A stretch of DNA of 64,000 bases from contig NC_061781.1 in the NCBI RefSeq assembly GCF_022458985.1, positions 6,311,501 through 6,375,500 on the forward strand, given 5' to 3'. Position numbers and translations under genes: made by a program. The notes beneath the pieces were generated by a model that was given only the letters and a program-made list of their open reading frames with translations, was not told where the DNA came from and ran no database searches. This document shows, piece after piece, positions 44,038 through 56,939 of the stretch; position 1 is the first letter of the stretch; every line of letters starts with the position of its first letter. The DNA is from Mugil cephalus. Its lineage: Eukaryota > Chordata > Actinopteri > Mugiliformes > Mugilidae.

Positions 44038-44930
44038 TAATCCAACATGAATAACGATGCAGTTGTTAATGTTAATTGCGAACAATATCAACCATAGAAA
44101 GAGTACAAAGCAGTATTACATAAGATTTGGACATTTGGAATACCTTACCTAATCTGTTAACACCCAGTGAGACCCATCTTCAGATAAGTGTTTTACTGGA
44201 CGAGACTGTCCTCCTCAAAAAACGACCACAAGCGGCATATTACGACCGCACGTTACATTTTAAACTTAAGCGACCTCTGGTGGTCCAGTAAATATCGACA
44301 CTCTGGTGTCTCATTTGACATGTCACCACATGAACTTTTACCTTTGTCACTAATCAAAAAATTACATACTAAGAGGAGAAGAAGTATCATTGAAATCATT
44401 TTGTGATCAAACAATGTAGCATTGGTAAGTCTGACAAGTTTGTCGACAAGTTTCATTTTATTTGCTGATGATTCATATTAAAGTTATCCATTACTTGTAA
44501 TTCATATGTAACTGAGTTTGTTAATGATTTTAGAAGAATTATTTTATCCTATAAAACACTAACATTATCATTTTACTGTGTAATTATTAGTAAAAGAAGG
44601 CTACATTGACCAAATATTAAAAATACGTTACTTTTAGCCAACAGGATTAACTAAATTCTGTGACCTAGAATTCTGTGAGCTGTATAGGCATTTCTGTCTG
44701 CCAGAAACAGTGTTGTCCTACTGCATTGCAACTGTATTTTGACGTTTTGTTTGTTTGTCTGTTTTTTGTTGGACTTAAATTCTGTCCAATCCCTCCAGGA
44801 AGGGGAAACAAATAGCTGCTTCCTGCCAGTATATTGCATTAGAACTGTCTGCTTCTTTCACTGTGCTTGGATCCATAACACAACACTTTTACACTTTTAG
44901 AACAGGTCATCACAACACTTTTGCATAATG
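42511..44930. repeat. Gene-free region with inverted and direct repeat copies
   Basis: 43230-43460 has an inverted copy at about 51480-52080 and a partial direct copy at 44090-44190 (landmark AGAGTACAAAGCAGTAT). 43470-43610 ends in a LINE-like tail (ATAAATAAAGTTTTACTTACTTACT) that also appears inverted at 51310-51420. Poly-T lies at 42786-42811 and poly-A near 44006-44035. No gene was seen. Confidence 0.55.
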
Positions 44931-46325
44931 AACAGTTACAATGTCACATACTCATCATATAGGTGTTTTTCTGATTCTGCTGCTTTGTCTTGCAGGTTCA
45001 CTGACAGTGACCAGTGAGTCCGTGTTCCCTTTTCATCTGTACTGATGAATATTTCATTCTCTGAACAGGATACTTCTACTTCCTGTTTCCAGACTAAGCC
45101 TGATTTATTGAAGATGACATCTTGATGAATCAAAATTCTCCTTGTTTTTTCATCCAACAGACAGTAGCTTAGCTACATTATTTGCATATCTAATAAAGCG
45201 TAGTTTCACAGCTTTCTTGCCACAATTTACTTGTTTCTGTGTCTGGGACATGTGCATAAGCAATGCGGCCAAACACTCTCATGTGTGTTATGCCTCATTC
45301 TGTATATAAGCTGCAGTTGCAACAGCCTCTGCCCAGTAGCCTACATCTAAGGCAACTTAGCATAGCTTAGCTTCAATTAGTTTTTTCTTTCTTTCTGCAA
45401 CACCATGTTGTTGGGGTGTGTGAAGTACAGACATTTCATGGTGGATATCTTGAAACTCATTATGTATTCCCCACCATTGTCTGTACTTAGCTTTGTGACT
45501 TTCTGATGATACTCATTGTAGAATGTCTTTTCAAATTTCTTGAAATTGCTAAGATCTTTACTTTTGTGTTTCAGGAAATTGACCTGATAACATCTGGAAT
45601 AATCATCAATAAAAGTCACAAAGTACTTTGCTTCAGCTATGGACTCTGGGACCACAGACATCACTATGGATCAACTGTAACTTATGTTTGAATCTCTCCC
45701 ATTAGCTTGTGTGGTTTCTTTGATTACATTCCCTGCAAACATAGTTCACTGAAGGAAGCTTCATTCTTTGAAGTAAAATCCACTCCATTTAACAGATGTC
45801 TGAGGTCCTTCAACTTGCTGTGACCCAGACACTAATGCCACAGGCTGGCTGCTACTGATGCACTTGATGCACCATGACACATTGGCAAACTTCCCTCGAC
45901 ATCCGGCTGATACAATCAATCAGCTGTTTGTGTTGCTATCCCATGAAGAGCTCCATCTTTTATATGAATGTAGCAAAAAGACTTCTTGAACTGCACCATA
46001 TTTCCTGTTCTGGTAGCAGCTCCCACTGAGAAAACACAACATAATGAACATACATTTTGTAATTTTTTATTACATCACTGCAAATTCGACGTAAACATGT
46101 TTGGACAAGTTTGAAGTTCCACATGGTCACTCTATTATCTCTCAAAAAGATGTCAGCCTAGGAAACTGCCTTCTGTATGTCTATGGAAATCTGCTCATGC
46201 ATTTGCATTAGCATCTGCTGCTAGAACATTCGCTTCCATCACCATGTGCTCCATTTGAAACTTCCATATTGCCCAATTCTCTGGCCTACTCGGCTTGTTA
46301 TAAACAGTTTTTTCCATTGTGAATT
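44930..46325 (-). pseudogene. Degenerate Ty1/copia retrotransposon
   Basis: Minus strand, 5' to 3': a gag-like start (RPENWAIWKFQMEHMV, ~46290), then the integrase core (YFVTFIDDYSRCYQVNFLKH, LSTDNGGEY, 45664-45377), then DEKTRRILIHQDVIFNKSG (45157-44936), typical of the copia pol segment before RT. Stops and frameshifts are many and RT is missing. No LTRs were identified. Confidence 0.75.
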
Positions 46326-46479
46326 CCACAACACCATCTATATCACACAAAAACAGCTTTTTTGGTGTTTAAATAGACAAAGGAGCAGTTACAAAAAGCA
46401 GTCAGTAAAGAGCAGTATTACGCCTTACCGACCAGAGCCGTATATTGGAGAGAGTCTAATGTGTTCATTATACTGGAGG

Positions 46480-46580
46480 TAGGGCTGCACGACAAATCTT
46501 TCAAAAATCGCGATCTCGATCCACACATACACGTGATCTAATTTTGAAACACAGCCATTCTTAAGTATTTTATTTCACGA
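46480..46580 (+). repeat. hAT-type terminal fragment
   Basis: TAGGGCTGCACGACAAATC followed by AAAAATCGCGATCTCGAT is the typical terminal phrase of a fish hAT family. The other end was not found. Confidence 0.5.
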
Positions 46581-46984
46581 GCGGCATCACAAACAAATGC
46601 TCCCATTTCTTCCTGGATGTTTTAATTGCCCCCAAAGGCAGCACTGCCATTGACTCCTCCCTCAACCTATGGTAAAGCTCTTTACAACGCGTGATTTCGT
46701 CAATGGAGGAAGCCCGCATGCAGTTGAGTGGGTGAAAACGGAGGTAGAGAAGCAGAGAGAAGTCAGCGGTAAAGAGAGTTAAATGAATGGCTAACAAGCT
46801 AAGAAGCCTATTGTTCAAACGTATACTCTACATTCTAAGGAAATCTCAATGTTTGATACTCTACTTGAATGACCATTGAATGTTTTTTTGTTGTTGTTGT
46901 TGTTCTGTTTTGTTAAAGCTCAACAGTGAAATAAACAATTTGTAAAAAATAAAATAAAAAATAAATAAATAAATAAATCACGCC

Positions 46985-47900
46985 AAAGGACCGTGATCAC
47001 AACCGTGATCACAGGACCGTGGCTGATTGGGGTGATAAGAGCCACCTGCTGGCGAGCCGGGATTGTGACTCTGGGCTATTGTTTCCTCCAAGGCTGAGGA
47101 GAGTGGGGGACCAGAATGGGGATCTGCGGACGAGCTGGTGGGTTTCGTATATATGTTTTTGGTTTATGTTGTATGTTTAAGTTGAATTATATGTGATGTG
47201 TTGTATACGAGGGGTAATTTTGTTTTGTTTTCGGTTGCAGCAAGTGATCCGCTGCCTTGTTTAATTGTTTGCCACCCTTGTCAAGTATGAGCTGGAGTGT
47301 TTTCAAATTGTGATCTCCCTGTTGCGCTGGGTCCGTGTGTGTACTGGTCTCGACATTCAATATTCAGTACTGTGTGGTTACCACTAATGTACATTGCAGT
47401 GTCTGGTAATTGCCAGTTGGTGCCTATATGTGCTCAGGGATATTTCAGTTGTCCAGTTGATAATTGCAAAGAAATAATAAAGATTTATCATTTTTTATAC
47501 TGTCCTGTTTCCTGGTTGTATCTGCTTTAACGTTTCCCGAACCTGGTGTTCGTAAGTCTGTCTACGCTACAGTTTGGCGTCATGAACAGGATCTATTTTT
47601 TTGTTTTATTAAAGATTTTATCAATGAAACTGGTGTAGTAATAGGTTGGTCGAACCTAGTGCTTGGGGCGAAGACTTAGGGGCAGTAGGGCGTAGACCAA
47701 GGCAGTGGGGCTCATGAAGACCGGACGACCTACGATGGCCAGCTGCGTTGGCCAGTTTGAACCAAGCCCCGTTTTGTACTGGCATTTGCATTGGCTGGCC
47801 CACGGAAATGGGGCAACATATCTGCAGACTGAAGTACAGGCCCTTATGGAGATGGTGGAAGCAGATAAAGCCACAATGGAGGCCTCAAAGGTCTGGAACT
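46985..47900 (+). mobile_element. Possible solo LTR plus primer-binding site of an LTR retroelement
   Basis: 46985-47571 has an AATAAA-containing 3' part (~47475). It ends ...CTACA before TTTGGCGTCATGAACAGGAT (47573-47592), which resembles the primer-binding and leader segment of Ty3/gypsy-type elements. The following open frame (47705-47902) has no recognisable domain. No second LTR was found. Confidence 0.4.
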
Positions 47901-47939
47901 AGACATTGATGGTGCAATTACAACTTCAGGGGTCCCCGC

Positions 47940-48500
47940 TGGGAGGGGCTAACATGGGGACATGGGGATAGGCCCAGAGAAAAAATGTCCTGTGTTTAAT
48001 GGAGGTTCCTGGACAGTGGGAACGGACATCTGGTTCCATGAATAAATATGGCTGGGTGTCATCTGCGTAGCAATGGAAGTTTATACCATGTTTCCTAATA
48101 ATATTGCCTTAGAGATGCATGTATAATAAATATGTATATTCAAGATCATGATTAAACATCACTTAATATAGAGGTGTTAATTAATGGGGGAAAAAACTCC
48201 ATGGGATCTTAATTACAAGTTGATTGTTTAGATGCTATAATTATTGAAGTGAGCTCAGAAAGATCTATTGGAGAAAAGACATTTATTTAAGTACTGATTA
48301 GGTTCTACAGTCAAAAGGATACTTTGAATTTTATCTCTAATTCCTACAATTTTATCAGTGAAGAAGCTCATGAAGTCATTACTGCTGAGCGCTGAGGGAA
48401 TAGGTGGCTCAACAGAGCTAAATTCAGAATAAGGAGCAGGTGGGTGACACACCACAACTAAATAGAATAGTAGAGTAAGACGTTCAAATTCATTAAAACT
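47940..48500 (-). pseudogene. L2/Rex-like LINE relic with internal deletion
   Basis: Minus strand 48455-48255 resembles the segment before the RT domain (PIPSALSSNDFMSFFTDKIV). 48110-48030 carries the RT catalytic phrase INFHCYADDTQ. The intervening RT core is missing. Confidence 0.7.
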
Positions 48501-49289
48501 TTGCTTTTATTATGGGTGGACTCATTTAAACTGACATATTCATCATCTTGCAACCATGTTTCAGTGACACTTTCCCCAGAAAGTGTTCCAATTGTCAGTG
48601 TAGGCCATGACAAGAATTTTCTTTTAAAATGCAACCTTTAGAGTTCAAACCCTGAGGCCATCAAGGGGATCAAAGGGACTCATGATTACTTCAGCTTCAA
48701 CTGTTACACCTTGGTTCTTCTGTTCTATGAACTAGGATTATGGAATTAACTGGTCAAAAAAGTGACCCTCAGGTAACATTTGAAGAGAAGACTATAATTG
48801 CAATCTTGTCAGTGAAGGCCATTCACTGTCAATGCCAGTGAATAGCCTCTGGATGGCGCCAATAAATAGCTTTTGAGGAGACACTGACTGTATCTGTCAT
48901 GATGTCACAGTTTTACTTTTGATAAAGATTAATAAATAACAGAAATGTAAACTAAGATTAAATAAAGTTATAAAATGAGGAGAGCACACAAAGAAGTATG
49001 AATACCGCCATAAAACAACTATAGTGTACATTTGCAGACTATGTGGCCTCATAGTCTGCAAACGTACACTATATTTTGCTCTTTCATTGTGATTTTGAAA
49101 ATGATGAGCAAAACATTAAATCTTAGAGTTTATTAAGATCTCAGTCAGCTGTATGCCAATACAACAACAAATTCTCTCAGGAACTAATGAATATCTGTCT
49201 TTATGGTAGTGTTAGGGGAAATCAACTTCTTGTTTCACAGTTACCAGTTGACTTTGTTTTGATTAATTGGCTTAATTTTCAAAGACTCT
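48501..49289. other. Gene-free stretch with a 52-bp hairpin
   Basis: No gene. A 23-bp inverted repeat at 49021-49043 and 49050-49072 (one mismatch, 6-nt loop) is the only structure seen. Confidence 0.6.
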
Positions 49290-49760
49290 CCAAATAATAA
49301 ATCTCTTCGCCTGCTTGTACATTCAAGGTTAAGTGATAGGTAAGAGTTATACAACCTTATAGTTACACAGTAACTATAGCAAGTTATGTGAATAGTTCTT
49401 GGATGTAATTAATTTCCTGTTTTGTAAGTAGGGGAGTAAAATGACTTTGATTCTATAGATTCAAGATTCAAGAGTCTTTATTGTCATTATAAACACGAAT
49501 CAAACCAAATCCTGGACTTTCTTTGGATGTCCAGTGGAAGGACCATCAGGCATGCATAAATCAGTATTAATGTAACATGAGGTCAGGTTAAGTTAATACT
49601 AAACCTTGAACACGTGTAGACTGTTTCTCAGGCTCAATCACGTGGTTCAGCTTATGTAACTATTTCCTGTTTTCTGTTCTGTCATATATGGATATATTGT
49701 ATATGCTTAAAATGCATTAATCTTATTTAGAGTGTCTGTCACAGTAAGTAACACATATGA
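49290..49760 (+). repeat. Orphan copy of the lct upstream block
   Basis: Contains ACATTCAAGGTTAAGTGATA (~49320), ATTAATTTCCTGTTTTGTAA and AACCTTGAACACGTGTAGAC, matching the upstream blocks of lct A and B in the same orientation. No lct coding sequence follows to its left. Confidence 0.7.
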
Positions 49761-51300
49761 TGATGAGTTAATTTGATCTTTTAGCCTTTCATAAAATTAA
49801 TCTGTACTCATAGAGAACCTCAAAGCAAGGTCATTTTATTGACGAATGGTCACATCTAATACAAATGTATTGTCCTTAAACTATTGGTTCTTGTAATATA
49901 GAATAGCATATTTCTTTTTAACTAACCTGCCATTTTAAATGTAAGTATGCAAAGTTAGTAGCGAAGGTCCCATAATACTGACAGTTCCCTGTCTCCTATT
50001 GGCTGTGATACCTTTCAGGGCCTACTTACAGAAGTTCTCATGATGTTCTTTGTGGAGCTCATTCACTTCACAACAGCTCTCTGTGACAACAGATGGAGAG
50101 TTCATACAGATATTCTTGATGTATTTGAGGTTTTCCTAATGTGATGGCAATTCTTGTTTTCCTCAGTAAAGTGATGTTCAAATGATGGCTGTCCAGTCAG
50201 TTGTTCTATATGTGAAGCAAGGTTTATTCTTACCTGGGGAGAGCAGCTCTGTGTACACGGCTCTAACTCTCTTCTGTATTCACATTCTTCTATAGCAGTG
50301 CACACACATCTTAAAATGACAATTATACAAAACATGTGAGCATACCCTTTCCATGAACTTTCCACCTCTCGAGTCTTACTTCTTCTTAGACAGGAGGTAA
50401 GAAGATCAAGAGGAAGTGTAAGTGAAGTCGAACGAGACAACTAAAAGTCTTCAGTCTGCACATAGAAGACACAACATAACATCGCACCTATTATGAACTT
50501 TCGGTGAACTTATTTCAACTTGTTATGAACTCATGTCAGCTAAAAGGTCACTTAAGCAAATACAGACAGTGTATATGAGATAAGTAAGAATAAAATACAA
50601 TTTTCCATCACACTAAATCCAAATGGAATGATGTTCAGCTGTACATACAATACAAATAACACAACACAGTAGTTTTAACCATATCATTATTCTATCCATC
50701 CATTTTCATACTCTTATCTGAAGATGGGTTTCATTGCATGTTAACAGGTTAAGTAACAAACACATGTGAGGACAAAGAAGACATGATGGCAGAGAGACTG
50801 AAATGGTCCAAAGTGCAACTTCAATGTAGCACCGTAATTTCAAGCAAGGGTCACCAACACCACCAACATGCTGAAGCATTCGTCGACAGTGCATGACATT
50901 AAATATAGAGAGTGCCATGTGTTAAACAATCTCTGGTCAATGACTGCAGCTGCCACGTCTCAGCAGAGCAGTGCTAGTGAGCATCCAGTGACCAATTTCC
51001 TATTTGTTCTTTACACAAGCTCTTATCTCTTTATAATGGCATCAGTATCATTAAGTTCTTATCGATGTCCATCCTTCGTCATCAAATGTTCCAGAGGGTC
51101 ACCTTTTACTGATTATTTTACTTTATTAGCCAATTACCTCCATAATCCTGCTTATTTCCCAGTTAAACGGTTACCGAGAAGGCGCAAGTTTTCTCTGAAT
51201 TTCTCTAAATTGACCGTAGGTGTGAGTGCGCATGGTTGTTTGTCTCTGCGTTGGTGCTGTGATGGACTGGCGACCTGTTGCCTGATGACAGATGTATTAT
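49761..51300. other. No supported gene
   Basis: The longest minus-strand frame (50440-50102, 112 codons, Cys-rich middle) matches no family I know and lacks splice support. 50690-50760 and 51230-51297 are fragments of dispersed repeats. Confidence 0.3.
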
Positions 51301-51309
51301 AATAATACA

Positions 51310-51945
51310 AATCTGGCACTAAGTAAGGAAGTAAAACTTAATTTATATAGCAGCCTTCACAATACCAACACACAGAGTCCTTTACAGCAATAGAATAGAG
51401 CAACAATCTACAATACATACAATACAAATAACACAGGACAGTAGTTTTAACCATATCATTATTCCATCCATCCATTTTCATACTCTTATCTGAAGATGGG
51501 TTTCATTGCGCAACAGGTTAGGTAAGGTATTCCAAATATTGTCCACATATCATGTCCAAATATTGTGTAATACTGCTTTGTACTCTTTTTATAGTTCATA
51601 TTGTTCAGACTGAATGTTCCCAATAAAATCTTGTACCAATTAACACAGTTTGTGCATTCATGTTTTCACTGTGCTGATACCAGAGTAATCTCACTTAATT
51701 GTTTTTTTTTTTTACTTATTCATGTTTCATTCTTTTCCTTGTTAAAATACTTATATTTACACAAGCATAAGATCACTGCTTGGAAACTATTAGTTCAACA
51801 GATTACTGACAATTTAGAGTGTTAGAGTTGTACATCTAACAAATGACTGTTTTTAATGATTGTTTTATAGCGCTGGGAGCTGTAAACTGAATTGCCTGCA
51901 TGGGTTAAATAAAGTTTTATGAACTGAACTGAACTGAATGATTGA
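51310..51945. repeat. Inverted repeat copy plus LINE 3' end
   Basis: 51310-51650 is the inverted counterpart of 43300-43610. 51690-51945 is a plus-strand LINE 3' UTR ending AATAAAGTTTTATGAACTGA with an ACTGA-repeat tail. The same 3' UTR follows the LINE at 55.5-56.5 kb. Confidence 0.6.
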
Positions 51946-52659
51946 TATTGTTCCGACTGAACTTCCTCAATAAAATCTTATACCAATTAACATAACAGTA
52001 TGTGCAGACATTCATGGTTTCACTCAGTTGTTACCGAAGTAATGTCAAATTCTAGATTATGACTTCTTTCATTTAATTGTGTTTTATCTTGCCTGAGCTT
52101 TCATAGCAGAACGGTATCGTTCACCATTTCACAGGAAAAAAATAAATAAGACTTCCAGTCCATCATGACCACGTGACTATGTGTGATCAATCACACTGCT
52201 GAAATGTGGGAACATTCATAAAATATTCTCTCAATATCCAGTAACATTGCCCACAACCTGAGAAGTTTCCTCGGCCACTTTGGATTCAAATAATCATTAA
52301 ACTCAGAGCCATTTATATATCTCCAATAGGGTTATTACTAGTTATTACAGTATGATAGGGTAGAGGTATCATAATATAATGTATCTGTGGATACAGTATT
52401 TGACCTTTATTTTCCAAATAATGATGTAACTGGTGCTTATGCCAACAAATCAGGGGTACTCTGTGTATTGTAACAAGGTTTCCAACTTGGTACTTTATTC
52501 CCTGTTTAATTTAAGTTTTGCCAAACAAAGCCTGGTGTACATTGTGCTATATCTACCGTCATGCATAAGCAGTAGAATATAATCACGTACAAACCATGCC
52601 ACTGTTATTGGGGAGAAGAAGAAGCTACGTACAGAGCAGAGGACATCAAAGACCTCTGA

Positions 52660-55330
52660 CAAAATGTGATGGCATGTAAAATTCCAACTACACTCATTGT
52701 GATTGCAGATTATTAGCAATAGATATAGCAATTACTAATAGATAATTAGATTTTTATTTGTACTTAAAAAAATAAAGATTAAATAAGTCCTCAGTTCTCA
52801 GTGCATTGTCAACACAATGACTATCTGAGACTGAAAAAAAACATTCTATTTCAGGTCAAATTCATCAGAAAGCATTATGTACTATGTGAGCAACATTATG
52901 GTTTCAGAACCAAAAGAACAACATCATTTGCTGTAATGGAAATTATTGGAGACGTAACATTGCAATAGAAAATAAACAATATGCTGTAAGAGTTTTTTTT
53001 TTTTTTTTTATCAGAGGTGTAGCACTTTCCTGGACACCAAGTTACTTAAACAACAGAGACCAATATGTGCAATTTAATAACTGTAAATTGTGTAATTGTG
53101 TGTGTGTAATTGTATAAAAGTGTGGAGTGCCTTAGGGTTCTGTGCTGGGGCCATTGTTGTTCATTTTATACATTAATAATCTAAGTGAGGGTTCAAATAC
53201 ACTTAAAATGATTTTAGCTAATTTAGTATGCTGTGGAGACAATTTGGAACAACTTTTGGACACACTGCCAATATTATGAATTAAAGAAACTGAAGAAAAT
53301 TTAAGCAAAACAATATTTGGAAATCGATCAAAAACCTCACCCAAGGCATTCATGAATGATACATGATAGAAATAGAGAGAGTTAATGAAATAAAATTTCA
53401 AAAAGTCAAATATCTTTTAAACCAGTCAACATTAAATACCTTGTACTGTTCTTTCATACTCTGATACCTTCTGCATGGAAGTGTGGGGAAACACATATAA
53501 AACAACTACGGAAACAATATTCAGACTTCAAAAAAGAGCAATAAGAATTGTGAACAAAAGCACCTACAATGAACCATCAAACCTACTCTTCATCAAACTG
53601 AAAGCAGTATCTGGCCGACCTCAAAACCATTCAAATCATGCACAAAGCTAAACATCGTCGGTTACCACATGACATACAAAAGTTGTTTCATTTAAGAACC
53701 ACAATCTCAGAGGAATATGTATGTTCAAAGAGCAGCACATACACACCAACTCACATACATTGTACATCAGTAAATCTGTGGAAAAGCTGTAGTGAAGACT
53801 TGAAAACATGTATGTCACCAAGCATCTTGTCACCAACAGATCTTTATAAACAACATTCTGAAATTTGTGACAAATGAACAATGTGCCCTGTTTGTTTTTA
53901 TAGTTATAACAAAAAAGGGGTAGGACGAGATAAGTTTTGATTGTTTTAATCTGAATAAATGAAAATGAAGACTTCAATAAATGAAATGAAATGAACCCTG
54001 TAATTCTGCCCAGTGGGACACTGTGAAACAGGTGGGACGTAGTTATGGAGATGTCATGGTGCTGCCAGTCACATGAGAGTATCAATCTTGGAGTGACTGT
54101 GCAGAAGGTTTGTGGTATTTCAGTTAGAGGAACTGGACAGCAGACTTCATGCAGTCATGTGTTTTATGATTCAGTGAATTATTAATCAGTAGACGAGATA
54201 TTTTTAAATTGAATTCTTACATTTTGCAGTTTTATGAACAAGTAAAACAAACAGCATTTAGACAATGTTTGAATTTAGATATTGCACATACTTCATATAA
54301 TTATTTTTTTATATGATAGGAAAAATATTGATGATTTATTTGTTGCTTGTTAAAAACTGCATTCAAATATTCAAGTGGACCAGGATCACAAAAGGTTACA
54401 GCAGGTAAAGGCTGTTATCAAATGAACTCTGATAACAGAAACTCTAAACAATCTTAATGCATTTGAAGCTTTGTGTTTAAAATATATCCTTATCAGACTG
54501 ATCAAAAAATAGTTGCATAAGCTGAGCTACGTGGTTGAGCTTGAGAAACAACTTACACGTGTCCAAGGTTTAGCATTAACTTAACCTGCTTTCATGTTAT
54601 GTTCATACTGATTTATGCAACCTGCCTGCTGGTCCCTTCACTGGACATCCAATAGAAACTCCAGGATTTGTTTTGATACATATTTAAGATAAGATAATAC
54701 TTTATTGATCCCCACTGGAGAAATTGAAATGGAATCAAAGTCCTTTTATTCCCCCACAAAAACTGAAATAAATTACAGCAGACAACTCACATAACATCTT
54801 ATAATGCAATTAGATTTGGATTTTATAACTTTTACCTGTCATTGAACCTTGAATGTACAAGCAGATAAAAAATTTATTTCCCTAGAAAGAGTAACCTTCT
54901 GTCATTCATTATTAAAAGTACCTTGTGTTTTTCTCTACCATCACTGATGATATTGGCTACAAAAATCAACATTTTACTGGCAGTGCAAGTACTCAGAATG
55001 ATGAGTAAGTTAAATACAACAGGCCACATTTAAAGTAAAGCAAGGACATTTTTTATGTTATTTTTTTTTTACCATGCACATTTCCTCAGGACACTAATTA
55101 ATGAAAACACTCAGAAAAAAAAAAAAAAAAGAATGAATTCTAAATTGGCAATGCTTAATCTTTCTTATATCTGATTAGTCATGTTTCTGTAGCTCAGTAG
55201 ACTGAGTATGTTTGGAGGTAACAGTTGGATTGATAGTGTGTCAGAGATTTGAGTTGACCTGAAAATATTTCATACTTTATTGTTTGCTTTGCAAAAGTGT
55301 AGAATCAATATAAGCAGAGGATGTAGCTTG
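52660..55330. repeat. First copy of a direct duplication containing a reversed lct upstream block
   Basis: Matches 56940-58550 in order: CTACACTCATTGTGATT (~52690 and 56980), CTGTAATTCTGCCCAGTGGGA (~53999 and 57128), GGATCACAAAAGGTTACAGC (~54382 and 57580), then the reversed upstream block (54420-55330). A LINE fragment (53100-53997) interrupts this copy only. Confidence 0.75.
53100..53997 (+). pseudogene. LINE 3' fragment inserted in the duplication
   Basis: A degraded ...GSVLGPLLFILYINNLSEG-type RT block (~53130-53190, with frameshifts) leads to KAKHRRLPHDIQKLF (53638 on) and ends in a tail of AATGA units (~53975-53995), typical of CR1/L2-type LINEs. It is absent from the second duplication copy. 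Confidence 0.65.
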
Positions 55331-55499
55331 CTGTTGAATAGCTGAATACTTAGGTACTGGAGCTAATATCTAGGTACTGGGTACTGGACTCTTTTGAGTT
55401 CCATGAATCCACCAAATCAGTACTGATGATGAATGAGTTGAGGCCATGCTGAGAACACCACAAGTAAAGTATTAGAACATAGGTCACAGTAATTTTTCT

Positions 55500-56550
55500 C
55501 CTATTTTAGCCAGATACATGGTGTATCAGTCCAAACTGTGGAAACCTATAATTACTTAGGAACCACGTTTGACTCTCATCTCAAGTTCGACAAAAACACC
55601 GTCACTTGTCAAACGAGAACAACAATGAATCCACCTGATGCAGAAGCTCAACTCTTTTAGTGTTTCTAAAACCAACCTATCATCGCTGTCTGATGAAAAA
55701 CGCGTATCTCCAAATTTCTGTTTTTTCTTACCTGCTTTTGATGGATGCTTTTTGAATGATGGCATTTCTGACATCCAATGGAGATACATTTTCGAATAGA
55801 TTGCGTCTTAAAGCATCGTTCCATGGTCATATAGATACCGAATGTGTCAGTTGCTAGGGTAGAATGCGGACATGTTATATACTGTAGAAAGCCAAAAACT
55901 TCAAAAGTGGAGATACGTGTTTTTTATCGCACAGCGATGCTATGTTCCTTCTATCATTCTTTCATTGAGTCTTTTAACGCTTTCTTTCATTTGTTCGTTC
56001 AATGGTCTCTCTGTGCAGGACAAAAACTGTCTGAATCAAATAGTCAGAGTCTGCTCTTGGAGTCTTGGAGTCCAGCTTATAGACATGAGTGTGCTTTGGA
56101 AAATAAAAACACATGATCCAGAAAGCAAAATGCATTATGTAGCAGGGAGACCTTGTCAAGTCCAGTGGATTTATGTAAGTGCCCTCAGGGCAGCGCTATT
56201 ATGCACCCCCGAGGGAAACAAATCACGACTCAAACTCTTTTATGCCTTCAGTTATCAGGCCAGTATTAATGAGTACATTTTGGTTTGTCGCTACATTATT
56301 ATTTTTTTATCCTACTTATTCATTATTTTCCTTGTTTAAGTACTTATTTTTGCATATTTGCACATGCACAGGATCACTACTTAGAAACCATTAGTGCAGG
56401 CGGATTACTGACAATTTAGAGTTGAGTGTTAGAGTTGTACATCTAACAAATGACTGTTTTTAATGATTGTTTTTATTATGCTGTAAACTGAATTGCCTGC
56501 ATGGGTTAAATACTGTGTTATGGACTGAACTGAACTGAATGTATTGTTGT
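55500..56550 (+). pseudogene. LINE relic (RT C-terminus and 3' UTR) carrying a MITE
   Basis: VETYNYLGTTFDSHLKFDKN-like sequence (~55535-55590) leads to SKTNL. After a MITE it continues CSFYHSFIESF, DKNCLNQIVRVCS, GVQLIDMS, then in another frame MPSGQRYYAPPRETN. The 3' UTR ends at ~56545 with ACTGA repeats. Confidence 0.75.
55681..55939. mobile_element. 259-bp MITE with 31-bp terminal inverted repeats
   Basis: Termini 55681-55711 and 55909-55939 are inverted repeats matching at 27 of 31 positions (CATCGCTGT... ...CGTATCTCC). It is flanked by CTAT on both sides (55677-55680 and 55940-55943). Deleting the element and one CTAT restores a continuous LINE reading frame across the site. Confidence 0.85.
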
Positions 56551-56939
56551 ATTGTTAGTCTTGTTGGATTAAGTCAGTTTTTTGCCTTTTTTTTTTTTTT
56601 TTTTGCAATAACCTTCCACTGGTTTAATGTAACATAGACAGATAATGCTTATCTATTGTAAAAGAAGCTTTATTTTTTGTTTGATTGAAATCATAATTCA
56701 CCTTTGAAATTCACTACCATTAGAAAATAAGAAGAGGGGAACTGAGTAGTGCAGTCACGTGTTCGGTAATATTTTCATAAATGTAGACAGAATTTCATCA
56801 AGACAATACTTTTTAGTGCAGCACACACTGCTGATTATCGTGACCTTTGTGACATGTGCAATTAAACCATATCATCTGAAGCACTTCTCAAAATACAGTA
56901 CAGTAATTTCAACATAGTAATATGTAATTACTGGACATG

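Noticed and set aside
50102..50440. 112-codon minus-strand frame
   Set aside because: No recognisable domain, no splice context, and it lies in repeat-rich sequence; left as unsupported.
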